64,000 bases of DNA from Pseudomonas frederiksbergensis (GCF_900105495.1 NZ_FNTF01000002.1:1525501-1589500), one strand, 5' to 3'; positions 47,100-56,467 are shown, counted from the first letter of the stretch. Program-made: numbers and translations. The notes: generated by a model not told the origin, from the letters alone.

Positions 47100-48314
47100 T
47101 TGCGCGAAATCGTCCTGATAAACATCACGGGAGTCGACCGTCCGGGTCTGACTGCGGCCATTACCGGCGTTCTGGCCCAGGGTGGTGTGAACATTCTCGA
47201 CATTGGTCAGGCGGTGATCCACGACACCCTGTCGTTCGGCATCCTGGTTGAAATTCCTGACACCGAGCAAGGCAAGTCGGTGCTCAAGGACATCCTGTTC
47301 ACGGCGTATAAGCTCGATCAGCAGGTGCGCTTCACACCGGTGTCCGAAGAGGATTACCAGCAGTGGGTTGGCAATCAAGGCAAGAAACGCCACATCGTGA
47401 CCCTGCTGACCCGCAAAGTGACCGCCGGGCAATTGCAGGCCGTGAGTTCGATCACTGCCAAATATGGCCTGAACATCGACCACATCGATCGTCTGTCCGG
47501 GCGCATGCCGCTGGACACCCCGGCCGATCAGGGCAAGGGCTGCATCGAGTTTTCCGTTCGTGGCGAAGCGGCTGATCCGCAAGCGCTGCGGGCCGAATTC
47601 CTCAGCGTCGCGCAGGAACTGAACGTCGACATCGCCTTCCAGGAAGATTCACTGTTCCGTCGTAACCGTCGCCTGGCGGTGTTCGACATGGACTCGACGC
47701 TGATCGAAGCCGAAGTCATCGACGAACTGGCCAAGGCTGCCGGCGTCGGTGATCAGGTGTCTGCGATCACCGAGCGGGCGATGGCCGGCGAATTGGACTT
47801 CCGCGCCAGCTTCAAGGAGCGCCTGGCCTTGTTGAAAGGGTTGGACGTCAGCGTGCTGGATTCCATCGGCGCCTCCCTGCGGTTGACCGAAGGTGCCGAA
47901 ACACTGTTCGCCGAACTAAAGCGTCTGGGCTACAAGACCGCCATCCTGTCGGGCGGCTTTACCTATTTCGCCAAGCAATTGCAGGCCAAGCTGGGCATCG
48001 ACTACGTGTTCGCCAATGAACTGGAAGTCGTGGACGGCAAAGTGACTGGCGTGGCGGTCGAGCCGATTGTTGATGCGCAACGCAAGGCGGATCTGCTGAA
48101 GGAACTGGCGCACAAGGAAGGTTTGCGTCTGGAGCAGACCATTGCGGTCGGCGACGGCGCCAACGATTTGCCAATGCTGGCGATTGCCGGGTTGGGCGTA
48201 GCGTTCCGTGCCAAGCCGCTGGTCAAGCAGTCGGCGAAGCAGGCGATTTCCACCCTTGGGCTGGATGGCGTGCTGTATCTGCTGGGTTTCCGGGATCGCG
48301 ACGGGCAGCTTTAA
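47100..48314 (+). CDS. serB: Phosphoserine phosphatase
   Basis: Makes L-serine from phosphoserine, the last step of serine synthesis. The 404-residue protein has two N-terminal ACT domains (about 1-170), then a HAD phosphatase: FDMDSTLIEAEVIDELAKAA near 196-215 has the catalytic DxDST, and GDGANDLPML near 353-362 is the last HAD motif. The TTG at 47100 follows GGGGGTG and gives the family start (LREIVLINITG); the frame's earlier start at 47085 adds five residues. The ACT pair may bind serine as feedback. Confidence 0.95.
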   Translation: MREIVLINITGVDRPGLTAAITGVLAQGGVNILDIGQAVIHDTLSFGILVEIPDTEQGKSVLKDILFTAYKLDQQVRFTPVSEEDYQQWVGNQGKKRHIVTLLTRKVTAGQLQAVSSITAKYGLNIDHIDRLSGRMPLDTPADQGKGCIEFSVRGEAADPQALRAEFLSVAQELNVDIAFQEDSLFRRNRRLAVFDMDSTLIEAEVIDELAKAAGVGDQVSAITERAMAGELDFRASFKERLALLKGLDVSVLDSIGASLRLTEGAETLFAELKRLGYKTAILSGGFTYFAKQLQAKLGIDYVFANELEVVDGKVTGVAVEPIVDAQRKADLLKELAHKEGLRLEQTIAVGDGANDLPMLAIAGLGVAFRAKPLVKQSAKQAISTLGLDGVLYLLGFRDRDGQL

Positions 48315-48337
48315 GTCTCGTATTGACTGACAAGGCG

Positions 48338-48478
48338 CCTGTGGCGAGGGGGCTTGTCGGAACGCCGCACCGCCCCGTTCGGCTGCGCAGCAGTCGCAAA
48401 TCCAGATAACTCGGTCTGCCTGAGAGAACGCTGGGGGCCGCTTCGCAGCCCAACGGGGACAAGTCCCCTCGCCACAGG
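48338..48478. repeat. REP pair (GTGGCGAGGG class)
   Basis: Imperfect arms at 48338-48358 and 48458-48478, in the gap between the convergent serB and FimW-like genes. No intrinsic terminator is obvious here. Confidence 0.82.
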
Positions 48479-48492
48479 GATCGGCTACTTCC

Positions 48493-50271
48493 TCAAAGTG
48501 TTTTCCACAGCGAATCAAAATCCTCCTCAGCGCCGCTCACCGCGGCGTTGTCGTTTCTGGCTGCCTCCAGTGGACGGTAGGCGAACTGATTGAAACTGTT
48601 GGTGCTCGCCAGCCGCCGTTCCAGCCCGACTCGACGTTCCTCGCCGTGGGTATTGATCATGACTTTGTTGCCCTCCTGAAAGGGCAGGCGCGGCGCGAGC
48701 AAAGTGGCCGGCACGTCGATGGCGCTGATTTGCGGCAGCAACAGGCCGCGCAGGTATTGGCTGTGGTCATCGTGGGTACGCACCAGTTGCAGGCCGCAAG
48801 GCTCGGCGCAGGGCGCAACCTGCTCGATCCCCATCTGCGTGCCACCGCCGCGCACCTGGCGGATCCAGCGCACCACCGCGATGCTCCAACCCTGACCGGC
48901 AGCATCCTCGATGCCGACCATCTCACCGGCCTGCAACTCGGCCGGCACTGCGCCAGGCCAGGCCAGGCAGTAACCGCCGGGGCTGTGATTGACCACCGAC
49001 AGGACATGGGTCGGGAAGTGCTGATTGCGGTCGGACGCTTCGCGACTGTCGTCATTCTGAAGTTGTGGATATTCGATCTCTTCGTAGGGCAATAAAGCGT
49101 CTGGATTGCCTTGGGGTGCAGCGTCGAAGGCATGGTGCCATTGGTCCTTTTCCCGGCCGGACACAGGCGTCACCGAAAACTGTGCAGGCCGGGCGCCGGG
49201 GTTTTTCAGGATGTCGCTGAATGAGCGTTGCCCACCCAGATAAAAATGCAGCGCGCTCATGCCCAGGCACAGGGTCAGCGTGCCATGGCCCACGGTACGC
49301 TGGAAACCGCGCTCGGCCGTCTGGCCCCAGGCGGCATGAAGGTGTTGCAACGTGTCCAGGCTTAATCCCGCCGGCACGGGCAGTGGCGATGAACTGTCAT
49401 TTTTTTGCAGATGAGCTTCAATTGCCGCGACCAACGGCTGCGGATCGATCCCCAGCAAACTCTCCTGCTGTTCTGCGCGGAACTTGGTGCGGTAACGCGG
49501 CCCGGTGTCGAGGTCTTGCGCGACGGCAAACAACCCGGTGGCCGGCATGCCCGGTTGCAGCTTGATCCATCGGCTCCAGGGCTCCAGCACCTCGGCCACC
49601 CGGGCAATCTGATGCTGGCGCAGTTGGTTGCAGCGTGAGGCGCCCAGCAGCAAGGCGACCACGTACGTCTGTTCGATACTCAGGATTTGCGTCTGGCTGG
49701 CCAGCTCATCGCGCAGGCTCGTGTGCTGGAGCCGGTGCGCGCAGGCGATTCGGTAGAGCTGATGCAACTCCAGCCACAAGCCTTCCGGCACCGGGCAATA
49801 GAGTTTGGTCGCGCGAATCAGCGGCCCGTTCAGGCAATGGATCGCCCGTTGCAGCGCCTGGGTCAGCAGCGGCGCACGGTCCTTGCTGAACTTCGGTGTA
49901 ATGCGCACCACGATCTGTTTATAGCCAATGGCCAAGTGACTTTGCAGCGCCTGGCAGAGGTTGGCGATCTTGCGGGAACGCTCGTCGAGGACAATCGATT
50001 GATGCAGGAAATGCTGCTCAAGGTGTTTGCAGACGTAATACACCTCAGGCCGCAGCAGTTCGAGCAATTGCAGGCGATTGTCGCTGGGTGTGAACAGCTG
50101 ATTGAGTTCGCTCAAGCCTTTATATAGCTGACGAGCGGTTTCACCGATGTTGGCTTTGGGCAGATTGGCGATCCAGCGCTTGAGATCGCGCGGGGTGGCT
50201 TCACAGAACGACAGGCGCACCTGCAGCGGAACGGGCGCGCGTAGCAGAAGATGGGGGCTGGTCTCATTCAT
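48493..50271 (-). CDS. FimW-like protein, candidate PilZ-type c-di-GMP effector
   Basis: A 592-residue protein in the position of P. aeruginosa PA4958 (FimW), a c-di-GMP effector that promotes surface attachment. The PilZ-like NxSxxG motif lies in VVNHSPGGYCLAWP (about residues 426-439). An RxxxR candidate is at ERGFQRTVG (about 321-325) but is about 100 residues away, so the domain assignment is tentative. The N-terminal 400 residues are mostly helical and unassigned. A TTG at 50289 opens the frame; ATG at 50271 was chosen. Function by synteny and motif. Confidence 0.65.
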   Translation of the reverse strand: MNETSPHLLLRAPVPLQVRLSFCEATPRDLKRWIANLPKANIGETARQLYKGLSELNQLFTPSDNRLQLLELLRPEVYYVCKHLEQHFLHQSIVLDERSRKIANLCQALQSHLAIGYKQIVVRITPKFSKDRAPLLTQALQRAIHCLNGPLIRATKLYCPVPEGLWLELHQLYRIACAHRLQHTSLRDELASQTQILSIEQTYVVALLLGASRCNQLRQHQIARVAEVLEPWSRWIKLQPGMPATGLFAVAQDLDTGPRYRTKFRAEQQESLLGIDPQPLVAAIEAHLQKNDSSSPLPVPAGLSLDTLQHLHAAWGQTAERGFQRTVGHGTLTLCLGMSALHFYLGGQRSFSDILKNPGARPAQFSVTPVSGREKDQWHHAFDAAPQGNPDALLPYEEIEYPQLQNDDSREASDRNQHFPTHVLSVVNHSPGGYCLAWPGAVPAELQAGEMVGIEDAAGQGWSIAVVRWIRQVRGGGTQMGIEQVAPCAEPCGLQLVRTHDDHSQYLRGLLLPQISAIDVPATLLAPRLPFQEGNKVMINTHGEERRVGLERRLASTNSFNQFAYRPLEAARNDNAAVSGAEEDFDSLWKTL

Positions 50272-50385
50272 GCCGTGAAAAAACTCCAACCGGTCAATGG
50301 GCAGTGAATGATCTGACTGTAGCAGCTATGGATTTTTACCGTTTGTCTGTCAGTCGAGTGTCATCCGGGCGTACTACTAATCTGA

Positions 50386-50399
50386 CAGTCGTGCGACTG
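50386..50399. promoter_or_regulatory. Operator-like dyad upstream of the lectin gene
   Basis: CAGTCGTGCGACTG is a near-perfect palindrome about 70 bases upstream of the lectin start; a related CAGTCGTACG half follows at about 50408. It may be a regulator site; no promoter could be fixed with confidence. Confidence 0.35.
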
Positions 50400-50469
50400 G
50401 ATACGCACAGTCGTACGGCCTGCTGCCTACGCAGGGCAGGTCTCTTGTAACTTCAAGGAGATGAAGTTT

Positions 50470-50871
50470 ATGTCTAGATACGTAGTGGCAAATCAATGGG
50501 GCGGTAGTTCGGCACCCTGGCATCCGGGCGGAGACTGGACGCTAGGCGCGCGGGACAACCAGAACGTTGTCGCGATCGAGATCAAATCGGGCGATGGCGG
50601 CAAGAGTTTCACCGGCACCATGACGTATGCGGGTGAAGGTCCCATTGGCTTCAAGGCTCAGCGCACGGGCCAGAACCAGTACAACGTTGAAAATCAGTGG
50701 GGCGGCAACGACGCTCCATGGCATCCGGGTGGCAAATGGGTCATCGGTGGCCGTGATAATCAGAACGTTGTGGCGTTGAGCGTGACCTCCAGTGATGGAG
50801 GGAAAAACCTCAGTGGCACCAATACCTACGCCAACGAAGGGCCAATCGGCTTCCGTGGACAGATAGAGTAA
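50470..50871 (+). CDS. OAA-family lectin (P. fluorescens agglutinin type)
   Basis: A 133-residue protein made of two tandem repeats (about 1-66 and 68-133), each with NQWGG..APWHPGG near its start, the GARDNQNVVA or GGRDNQNVVA block, and a GEGPIGF or NEGPIGF end. This is the Oscillatoria agardhii agglutinin family, high-mannose-binding lectins known from P. fluorescens Pf0-1 and others. No signal peptide is present. The ATG at 50470 lies nine bases after AAGGAG; a further upstream ATG at 50461 would abut the ribosome site. The second repeat has GTNTY where the first has GTMTY. It sits alone between the FimW-like gene and psd. In this window, it is the only clear accessory gene. Confidence 0.95.
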   Translation: MSRYVVANQWGGSSAPWHPGGDWTLGARDNQNVVAIEIKSGDGGKSFTGTMTYAGEGPIGFKAQRTGQNQYNVENQWGGNDAPWHPGGKWVIGGRDNQNVVALSVTSSDGGKNLSGTNTYANEGPIGFRGQIE

Positions 50872-50887
50872 CGGCACCACCGAAATG

Positions 50888-50919
50888 TCCGACCCCGCGA
50901 AGACGTTCGCGGGGTCGGA
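50888..50919. terminator. Hairpin between the lectin gene and psd
   Basis: TCCGACCCCGCGAA and TTCGCGGGGTCGGA form a 14-bp stem around GACG (a four-base loop), between convergent genes. It lacks a T run on either side. Confidence 0.6.
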
Positions 50920-50926
50920 TCAGTGA

Positions 50927-51787
50927 TCAGTCTTTTGCCAGGCCCATGCCCTGGCCCATCTGCACCGGCGAACCGGCCGCCAGCTCTTCAGCCCACTTCA
51001 CTTGATCAGGCCCGAACAGCACGACAGCGGTCGAACCCAGTTTGAAGCGACCCAGTTCTGCACCTTTCTCCAAATGGATCGGCGCACGGGCAGCTTCGTC
51101 GTAGCGGAAGGTTTTCAGCTCGCGTTTCGGCGGCGTGACCAGCCCGGCCCAGACGGTCTCGATCGACGCAACGATCATTGCGCCCACCAGCACCACGGCC
51201 ATCGGCCCGCGCTCGGTGTCGAAAATGCACGCCACACGCTCGTTACGGGCGAACAGTTCCGGAACGTTTTCGGCGGTGGTCTGGTTGACCGAGAAGATCC
51301 GGCCCGGGATGTAGACCATCTCGCGCAAGGTGCCGGCCAACGGCATGTGCACGCGGTGGTAGTCCTTCGGCGACAGATAAATAGTCGCGAAATCGCCGCC
51401 CATGAACGGCGCTGCGTTGGCAGTGTCGCCGCCCAGCAATTCCAGCACGCTGAAGCTGTGGCCCTTGGCCTGGAACACGCGACCGTGTTCGATCGGGCCA
51501 AGTTGGCTGACCGCACCGTCGGCCGGGCTGAGGATCGCGCCAGGCGTCTCGTCCAGCGGGCGAGCGCCATCCTTCAAGGCGCGGGTGAAGAATGCGTTGA
51601 AGTGTTCGTAGGCAGTCAGGTCTTCGACCAGCGCCTGGGACATGTCCACCTGATAACGCTTGGCGAACCAGGCGGTGAAGGCGTTCTTGAACCAGCGCAC
51701 GCGGCATTCGGCAATGCAGCCGGCCAGGCGCGACAGCAAGTGATGGGGCAGCAGGTATTGGCTGAGGATAAACAAACGCTTATTCAT
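50927..51787 (-). CDS. psd: Phosphatidylserine decarboxylase proenzyme
   Basis: Makes phosphatidylethanolamine at the inner membrane. The 286-residue proenzyme has the self-cleavage motif LGST in [16 protein letters not shown] near 248-263; cleavage before Ser would give the pyruvoyl group of the small subunit. The [20 protein letters not shown] block near 132-151 is the family's other hallmark. The ATG follows AAGGA. It is 18 bases from rhdA's stop, downstream of rhdA on the minus strand. Confidence 0.97.
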   Translation of the reverse strand: MNKRLFILSQYLLPHHLLSRLAGCIAECRVRWFKNAFTAWFAKRYQVDMSQALVEDLTAYEHFNAFFTRALKDGARPLDETPGAILSPADGAVSQLGPIEHGRVFQAKGHSFSVLELLGGDTANAAPFMGGDFATIYLSPKDYHRVHMPLAGTLREMVYIPGRIFSVNQTTAENVPELFARNERVACIFDTERGPMAVVLVGAMIVASIETVWAGLVTPPKRELKTFRYDEAARAPIHLEKGAELGRFKLGSTAVVLFGPDQVKWAEELAAGSPVQMGQGMGLAKD

Positions 51788-51805
51788 TAACTGTCCTTAA
51801 AAACC

Positions 51806-52621
51806 TTAAAGCTCTACGGGCGTATCGGGATGGTTGCCCCATTCGCCCCAGGAACCGGCGTAGCCTTTGACCCGCGGATAACCGAGGGATTTGGCCACCA
51901 GATAGGTGAAGCCAGAACGATGGTGAGTCTGGCAGTGGGTAATGACTTCTTTGTCTTTGCTGATCCCGAGTTTTTCCAGGATCTGCGGCATGTCGGTGCG
52001 GATGCGCAGGTTGCGCGCCTGATCCATGCCCGCGGTCCATTCGAAATTGACCGCGCCGGGAATGTGCCCGCCCTTGGCTGCCAGGACTTTCTCACCGGAG
52101 TATTCCAGCGGCCCGCGTGCATCCCAGATCGCCAGGTCGGCGGCACCGAGACGGCTTTGCAGGTATTCGCGGGTGGCAGTGGGTTCGTCGTGCAGGGTCA
52201 ACGCAACCGGGCCGCCGACCGGCGCCGGGATCTGGATCGACATGGGCAAGCCTTCTGCCAGCCAGGCCTTCAGGCCGCCGTCGACATAGTGGTACTTGCT
52301 GTGGCCGATGACATCCAGCAGCCAGATAAAGCGCCCGGCCCAACCGCCGCCTTCGTCGTCATAGACGACGTAGACCGCATCAGGGTTGTGTCCCAGCTCA
52401 CCGAACAACGCTTCGAGCGCCGCTTGCGGCGGCATCAGTCCCGGCGCAGGCGCGTGACCGAGTTGCGTGCGTTTCGGATCGACAAAACGCGCACCGGGGA
52501 TATGCCCTTCGGCATAGCGGGCGCTGCTGGTCAGGTCTACCAGAATCAGTTCGCGGGCGTCGAGACGCGGGAGCAAGTCGCTCGGCTCGATCACCAGCGG
52601 CAAGCCAGAGAAGTCAGACAT
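51806..52621 (-). CDS. rhdA: Thiosulfate sulfurtransferase (rhodanese)
   Basis: A 271-residue two-domain rhodanese that moves sulfane sulfur from thiosulfate to cyanide or other acceptors. The active-site loop CQTHHRSG near 230-237 is identical to that of Azotobacter vinelandii RhdA, with Cys230 catalytic. The first domain is inactive: SSARYAEGHIPGARFVDPKR near 29-48. ATG at 52621 has GGAGACC upstream; a frame start at 52639 was rejected. It is likely co-transcribed with psd. Confidence 0.95.
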   Translation of the reverse strand: MSDFSGLPLVIEPSDLLPRLDARELILVDLTSSARYAEGHIPGARFVDPKRTQLGHAPAPGLMPPQAALEALFGELGHNPDAVYVVYDDEGGGWAGRFIWLLDVIGHSKYHYVDGGLKAWLAEGLPMSIQIPAPVGGPVALTLHDEPTATREYLQSRLGAADLAIWDARGPLEYSGEKVLAAKGGHIPGAVNFEWTAGMDQARNLRIRTDMPQILEKLGISKDKEVITHCQTHHRSGFTYLVAKSLGYPRVKGYAGSWGEWGNHPDTPVEL

Positions 52622-52711
52622 GTGAGGTCTCCAGAGCACAAAGGGGAGGATTGTATAGCAGCGTCATGAGGGCCTGTTATCAGTTATTTCGGCAGGGGAA
52701 ACAACGGGGCT

Positions 52712-52852
52712 TGTAGCAGCTGTCGAGCCCCGGCGAGGCTGCGAAGCAGTCGTGAACCTGGCGAATGCGATCTGCCGGATATACCGCAATCCCTGATTTT
52801 ACGACTGCTTCGCAGCCGAACGCAGCCTCGCCGGGGCTCGACAGCTGCTACA
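52712..52852. repeat. REP pair (TGTAGCAGCTG class)
   Basis: Perfect 32-base arms at 52712-52743 and 52821-52852, with nested CGAAGCAGTCGT (52742-52753) and ACGACTGCTTCG (52801-52812). A class distinct from the other REPs. It fills the 250-base gap between the convergent-end region of rhdA and the HDOD gene; no gene seen. Confidence 0.9.
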
Positions 52853-52872
52853 GGCCGATGCGGCTTTCGTTG

Positions 52873-54405
52873 CTAGCGGTGACTAAAGCTGTGCAGTGCC
52901 TTTTCGATGCACTGCGCGGTTTTGCCGAAGGCTTGTACGGTGATTTCAGAGAACGGTCCGCCGCCCTGATCCGCCACCACAATCATGATCACCCGGCCGT
53001 TATTGACCAGTGAGCGTAGCAGCAGGTGTTCGCCGCCGAACTGCGAGCGCAGGCTGGCCGGCAGCATGGCCGAGAATTGTGCGTTGTTGGTCGGCGTCAG
53101 GCGCACCTGGGCTTGTTGCGAGAGCAGGCGTTGCAGCACGGTGCTTTGGCTGACGACAAAATTCAGGCCGGCCGCTTCCTTTGGCAGCCCGGCCGTCTGG
53201 TGCACTCGCAGATGGGCGTGGGTGCGGTCGGCCATCAGGATCATCACCCGACGCATGCCGCACGCGACCAAAGCGTCCCGGGCAGACGTGGTCAAGTGCA
53301 TGGCATTGGTGAAGCGGCTGGGCTCGACCAGCAGCTCGGCGCATTGTCTGCGCCATTTCGCCAGGTCTTCGGCGGTCGGCGCCGGGGCCGGCAGCAAGCC
53401 TGCGTGCACGCGGTTCATGCCCCACGGCCAGATCAGCGAAACGGCGGGGTGCCAAAGGTCTGGCATGGCGTGATGGCGGGCGCTGTTGGCGGCCTGTTGG
53501 TGCAACTGCTGCTGCACTTCGTCCATCGGCATTTGCAGGTAAAGGCTGGTCAGGAACTGCCAGCGCTCACTGTGTGGACTGTTCCAGGACTGCTGCGCCG
53601 ACAGCGCCAGACCGTTGGCCAGCAGCACCGTATTGGCCGGCTGATTGAGCCAGCGACGCAGCGTCGGGTCGTCATCGAGGCGGTTCTGCTGGCGCAATGG
53701 ATGATCGCTGTCGCGCGCGATGCGCAGCACTTTCACCAGCTCACGCTGCTCGTTGAGCAGCAGCCGATAACCCTGCTGCACCCAGATCGGCAGGCGCCAG
53801 ATGTCCACGAGCGCCAGGCAGATTTCCAGCAGACGCGTGCCGAACAATTGCTTTTCAACGTTGTGTGCCGACTCGCCTTTGTGCATGACCCGCAGTTCCC
53901 ACTCTTCGAGCAACTGCGGATGAGTCAATGCCATCGGCCACAGCGGCGAGAGAAACAGCAGGCTGCCCCAGTGGATGTCCTGCCACAGTCGCGCCAGGCG
54001 ACTGGCGAAAAAACCGTTGGCCTGTTGGGTCGCGTGCTGGCTGATCAGCTGCAGCTGACGCAGGGCAATCGGGATCTCCGATTGCGGCAGGGCAGGCAAC
54101 CGGGCGAGCAGTTCTTCGGTGCGTTTCAAACCGAGGCGATTGATCGCCACCTCAAGGTTTTCCGCAGGTTCGGTCATGCTGCCATGGGTGTGGCGATTGG
54201 CTTCGCGAATCACGCTCAAGGCCAGCGCCGGGCTGTCCTGTATCAGTTCGGCGATATCGCGCAGAGAGCTGCGACTGTTGGCGATGGCCTTGCAGACACG
54301 GTCATGACTGGCTTGCGGAACCGGCAGGCGCACGCCATCGAGAAGCTTGACCCAGCCTTCGAGAGTGGTCGGTTTTGGAATTGGAACGTTCGTTTCGTTA
54401 GCCAT
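52873..54405 (-). CDS. HDOD domain protein
   Basis: A 510-residue soluble protein. The N-terminal 15-300 is an HDOD domain (LLDGVRLPVPQASHDRVCKA, then LEVAINRLGLKRTEELLARL near 84-103), a metal-free relative of HD phosphodiesterases that serves as a signalling module. The C-terminal part (about 345-500) looks like a GAF-type sensor (VACGMRRVMILMADRTHAHL near 386-405). No enzymatic motif is seen. Divergent from motA, so a link to motility or c-di-GMP signalling is plausible but not shown. Confidence 0.8.
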   Translation of the reverse strand: MANETNVPIPKPTTLEGWVKLLDGVRLPVPQASHDRVCKAIANSRSSLRDIAELIQDSPALALSVIREANRHTHGSMTEPAENLEVAINRLGLKRTEELLARLPALPQSEIPIALRQLQLISQHATQQANGFFASRLARLWQDIHWGSLLFLSPLWPMALTHPQLLEEWELRVMHKGESAHNVEKQLFGTRLLEICLALVDIWRLPIWVQQGYRLLLNEQRELVKVLRIARDSDHPLRQQNRLDDDPTLRRWLNQPANTVLLANGLALSAQQSWNSPHSERWQFLTSLYLQMPMDEVQQQLHQQAANSARHHAMPDLWHPAVSLIWPWGMNRVHAGLLPAPAPTAEDLAKWRRQCAELLVEPSRFTNAMHLTTSARDALVACGMRRVMILMADRTHAHLRVHQTAGLPKEAAGLNFVVSQSTVLQRLLSQQAQVRLTPTNNAQFSAMLPASLRSQFGGEHLLLRSLVNNGRVIMIVVADQGGGPFSEITVQAFGKTAQCIEKALHSFSHR

Positions 54406-54454
54406 GTCTGGACGCGATCACCGTCTGCATTACCTATGCCCGGAGCGGGCCAAA

Positions 54455-54482
54455 TTGGCTTTTCGCCTGAACTGGCTATAGT
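54455..54482 (+). promoter_or_regulatory. Sigma-70-like promoter candidate for motAB
   Basis: TTGGCT at 54455-54460, a 16-base spacer and TATAGT at 54477-54482, about 90 bases before motA. The spacing and hexamers are good. Confidence 0.5.
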
Positions 54483-54571
54483 CTGGCGCAGTTTTGCCGA
54501 TAAGTAGAAGAAGAGATTTTTTAACTTCCGAATATGACCTTGAACCCGACTCAGTAAGTGCTCTCCTACCT

Positions 54572-55423
54572 ATGGCTAAAATAATCGGCATCATCGTCGT
54601 ATTCGCGAGCGTGCTCGGCGGATACGTGCTCTCCCACGGCAAAATTGCCGCCCTGATTCAGCCCTTCGAGGTGTTGATTATTGGTGGTGCGGCCCTCGGC
54701 GCATTCCTCCAGGCCAACCCCAGTTACATGACCATGCACGTGCTCAAGAAATCCCTGGGCATGTTCACTTCGCGTTTCAGCCACACGTTCTATCTGGAAG
54801 TGCTGGGCCTGATCTACGAGATCCTCAACAAGAGCCGCCGCGAAGGCATGATGGCCATCGAAGGCGACATCGAAGACGCTGCTGCGAGCCCGATCTTCGC
54901 CAAGTATCCGGCCGTGCTCAAAGACGAACGCATGACCGCATTCATCTGCGATTACCTGCGCATCATGTCCTCCGGCAACATGGCGCCCCATGAGCTTGAA
55001 GGCCTGTTCGACATGGAGCTTTACAGCCTCAAGGAAGACCTCGAGCATCCGTCCCACGCGGTGAACGGTATTGCCGACGCCATGCCCGGTTTCGGTATCG
55101 TCGCGGCGGTACTCGGTATCGTGGTGACCATGGCTTCGCTGGGTGAGGGCGATCAGAAATCCATCGGCCTGCACGTCGGTGCGGCCCTCGTCGGTACCTT
55201 CTTCGGTATTCTCGCGGCGTACGGTTTCTTCGGTCCGCTGGCCCACTCCCTGGCCCACGATGCCAAGGAAGAACTCAACGTCTACGAAGCCATCAAGGCC
55301 TCGCTGGTCGCTTCGGCTTCCGGTATGCCGCCATCGCTGGCGGTGGAGTTCGGTCGTAAAGTTCTGTACCCGGCGCACCGTCCTAGCTTCGCTGAGCTGG
55401 AACAAGCGGTTCGCGGACGTTAA
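54572..55423 (+). CDS. motA: Flagellar motor stator protein MotA
   Basis: A 283-residue protein with four membrane spans (first: KIIGIIVVFASVLGGYVLS; last pair about 165-225 with GFGIVAAVLGIVVTMASLGE near 173-192). Together with MotB it forms the proton-driven stator that drives flagellar rotation. The cytoplasmic loop with LKDERMTAFICDYLRIM interacts with FliG. ATG at 54572 is the family start; a frame start at 54494 was rejected. Followed by motB after three bases. Confidence 0.96.
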   Translation: MAKIIGIIVVFASVLGGYVLSHGKIAALIQPFEVLIIGGAALGAFLQANPSYMTMHVLKKSLGMFTSRFSHTFYLEVLGLIYEILNKSRREGMMAIEGDIEDAAASPIFAKYPAVLKDERMTAFICDYLRIMSSGNMAPHELEGLFDMELYSLKEDLEHPSHAVNGIADAMPGFGIVAAVLGIVVTMASLGEGDQKSIGLHVGAALVGTFFGILAAYGFFGPLAHSLAHDAKEELNVYEAIKASLVASASGMPPSLAVEFGRKVLYPAHRPSFAELEQAVRGR

Positions 55424-55426
55424 GGC

Positions 55427-56461
55427 ATGGAAAATAACCAGCCGATAATCATCAAGCGCGTCAAGCGCATCGCCGGCGGGCATCACGGGGGCGCCTGGAA
55501 AATCGCCTTCGCCGACTTCGCGACGGCGATGATGGCGTTCTTCCTGGTGCTGTGGCTGCTGTCCACCGCAACGCCTGAACAGAAGATCGCCATCGCCGGT
55601 TACTTCAAGGACCCGGTCGGCTTTTCCGAAAGCGGCACGCCGTACATCATCGACCTGGGCGGCACACCGACCCTGGCGCCGGAGAGCACCCTCAACCCCG
55701 AGGTGAAATCCCAGCCGCAACCGGACAAAGTCACCATCGACGCCGAGCAGGTTGAGGGCATGGCCGAACAGGTCGAGAAGGAACGTCTCGAGCTGTTGCT
55801 GCAAGAACTGCAGAACAAAGTCGAAGAAAACCCGCAACTGAAGAAATTCAAAGACCAGATCCTGTTCGAAATTACATCGGATGGTTTGCGCATCCAGATC
55901 GTGGACGCCGAAAACCGGCCGATGTTCGACTCAGGCTCGGCGCGTTTGAAGCCGTACTTCGAAGACATCCTCCTGGCCATGGCCGACACCATCAAAGCGG
56001 TGCCGAACAAGATCAGCATCAGCGGCCACACCGATGCCAAGCCGTATTCGGGCACGGGTGATTTCGGTAACTGGGAACTCTCGGCCAACCGCGCCAACGC
56101 AGCACGTCGTGCGCTGGTCGCAGGTAGTTATCCGGACACTCAGGTGGCGCGGGTCGTCGGTTATGCCTCGTCAGCCCTGTTCGATCGCAAGAACCCGTTC
56201 AACCCGGTCAACCGCCGTATCGACATCGTGGTGCTGACCAAGAAAGCCCAGCGTGCCATTGAAGGCTCGCAAGGTGCGGAACCGGCTCCAGAGCCAGCGC
56301 CGACACAAGGGCAGGGCGGCCCGGGCGAAGTGCCCGCCACGCCAGCCGATCCGAATGCGCTGCCGGCGGATAAAGAGCCGTTGCCGGCGCATGAGCTTCG
56401 GCAGCGGTTGAATCTGTTCGAGGATCCGGCACCGAAGCCGGGTGAGCCGCCGAAGCAGTGA
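55427..56461 (+). CDS. motB: Flagellar motor stator protein MotB
   Basis: A 344-residue partner of MotA. One N-terminal span, FADFATAMMAFFLVLWLLST near 28-47, holds the proton-carrying Asp (ADFATAMM). A periplasmic OmpA-like peptidoglycan-binding domain follows (about 160-285), with SISGHTDAKPY near 195-205 and NRRIDIVVL near 262-270. The tail is rich in Pro, Ala and Glu. Transcribed with motA and ended by a strong terminator. Confidence 0.96.
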   Translation: MENNQPIIIKRVKRIAGGHHGGAWKIAFADFATAMMAFFLVLWLLSTATPEQKIAIAGYFKDPVGFSESGTPYIIDLGGTPTLAPESTLNPEVKSQPQPDKVTIDAEQVEGMAEQVEKERLELLLQELQNKVEENPQLKKFKDQILFEITSDGLRIQIVDAENRPMFDSGSARLKPYFEDILLAMADTIKAVPNKISISGHTDAKPYSGTGDFGNWELSANRANAARRALVAGSYPDTQVARVVGYASSALFDRKNPFNPVNRRIDIVVLTKKAQRAIEGSQGAEPAPEPAPTQGQGGPGEVPATPADPNALPADKEPLPAHELRQRLNLFEDPAPKPGEPPKQ

Positions 56462-56467
56462 CCCATG

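Noticed and set aside
53026..54507. 493-codon frame opposite the HDOD gene
   Set aside because: The minus strand has the recognisable HDOD domain; the plus frame is compositional.
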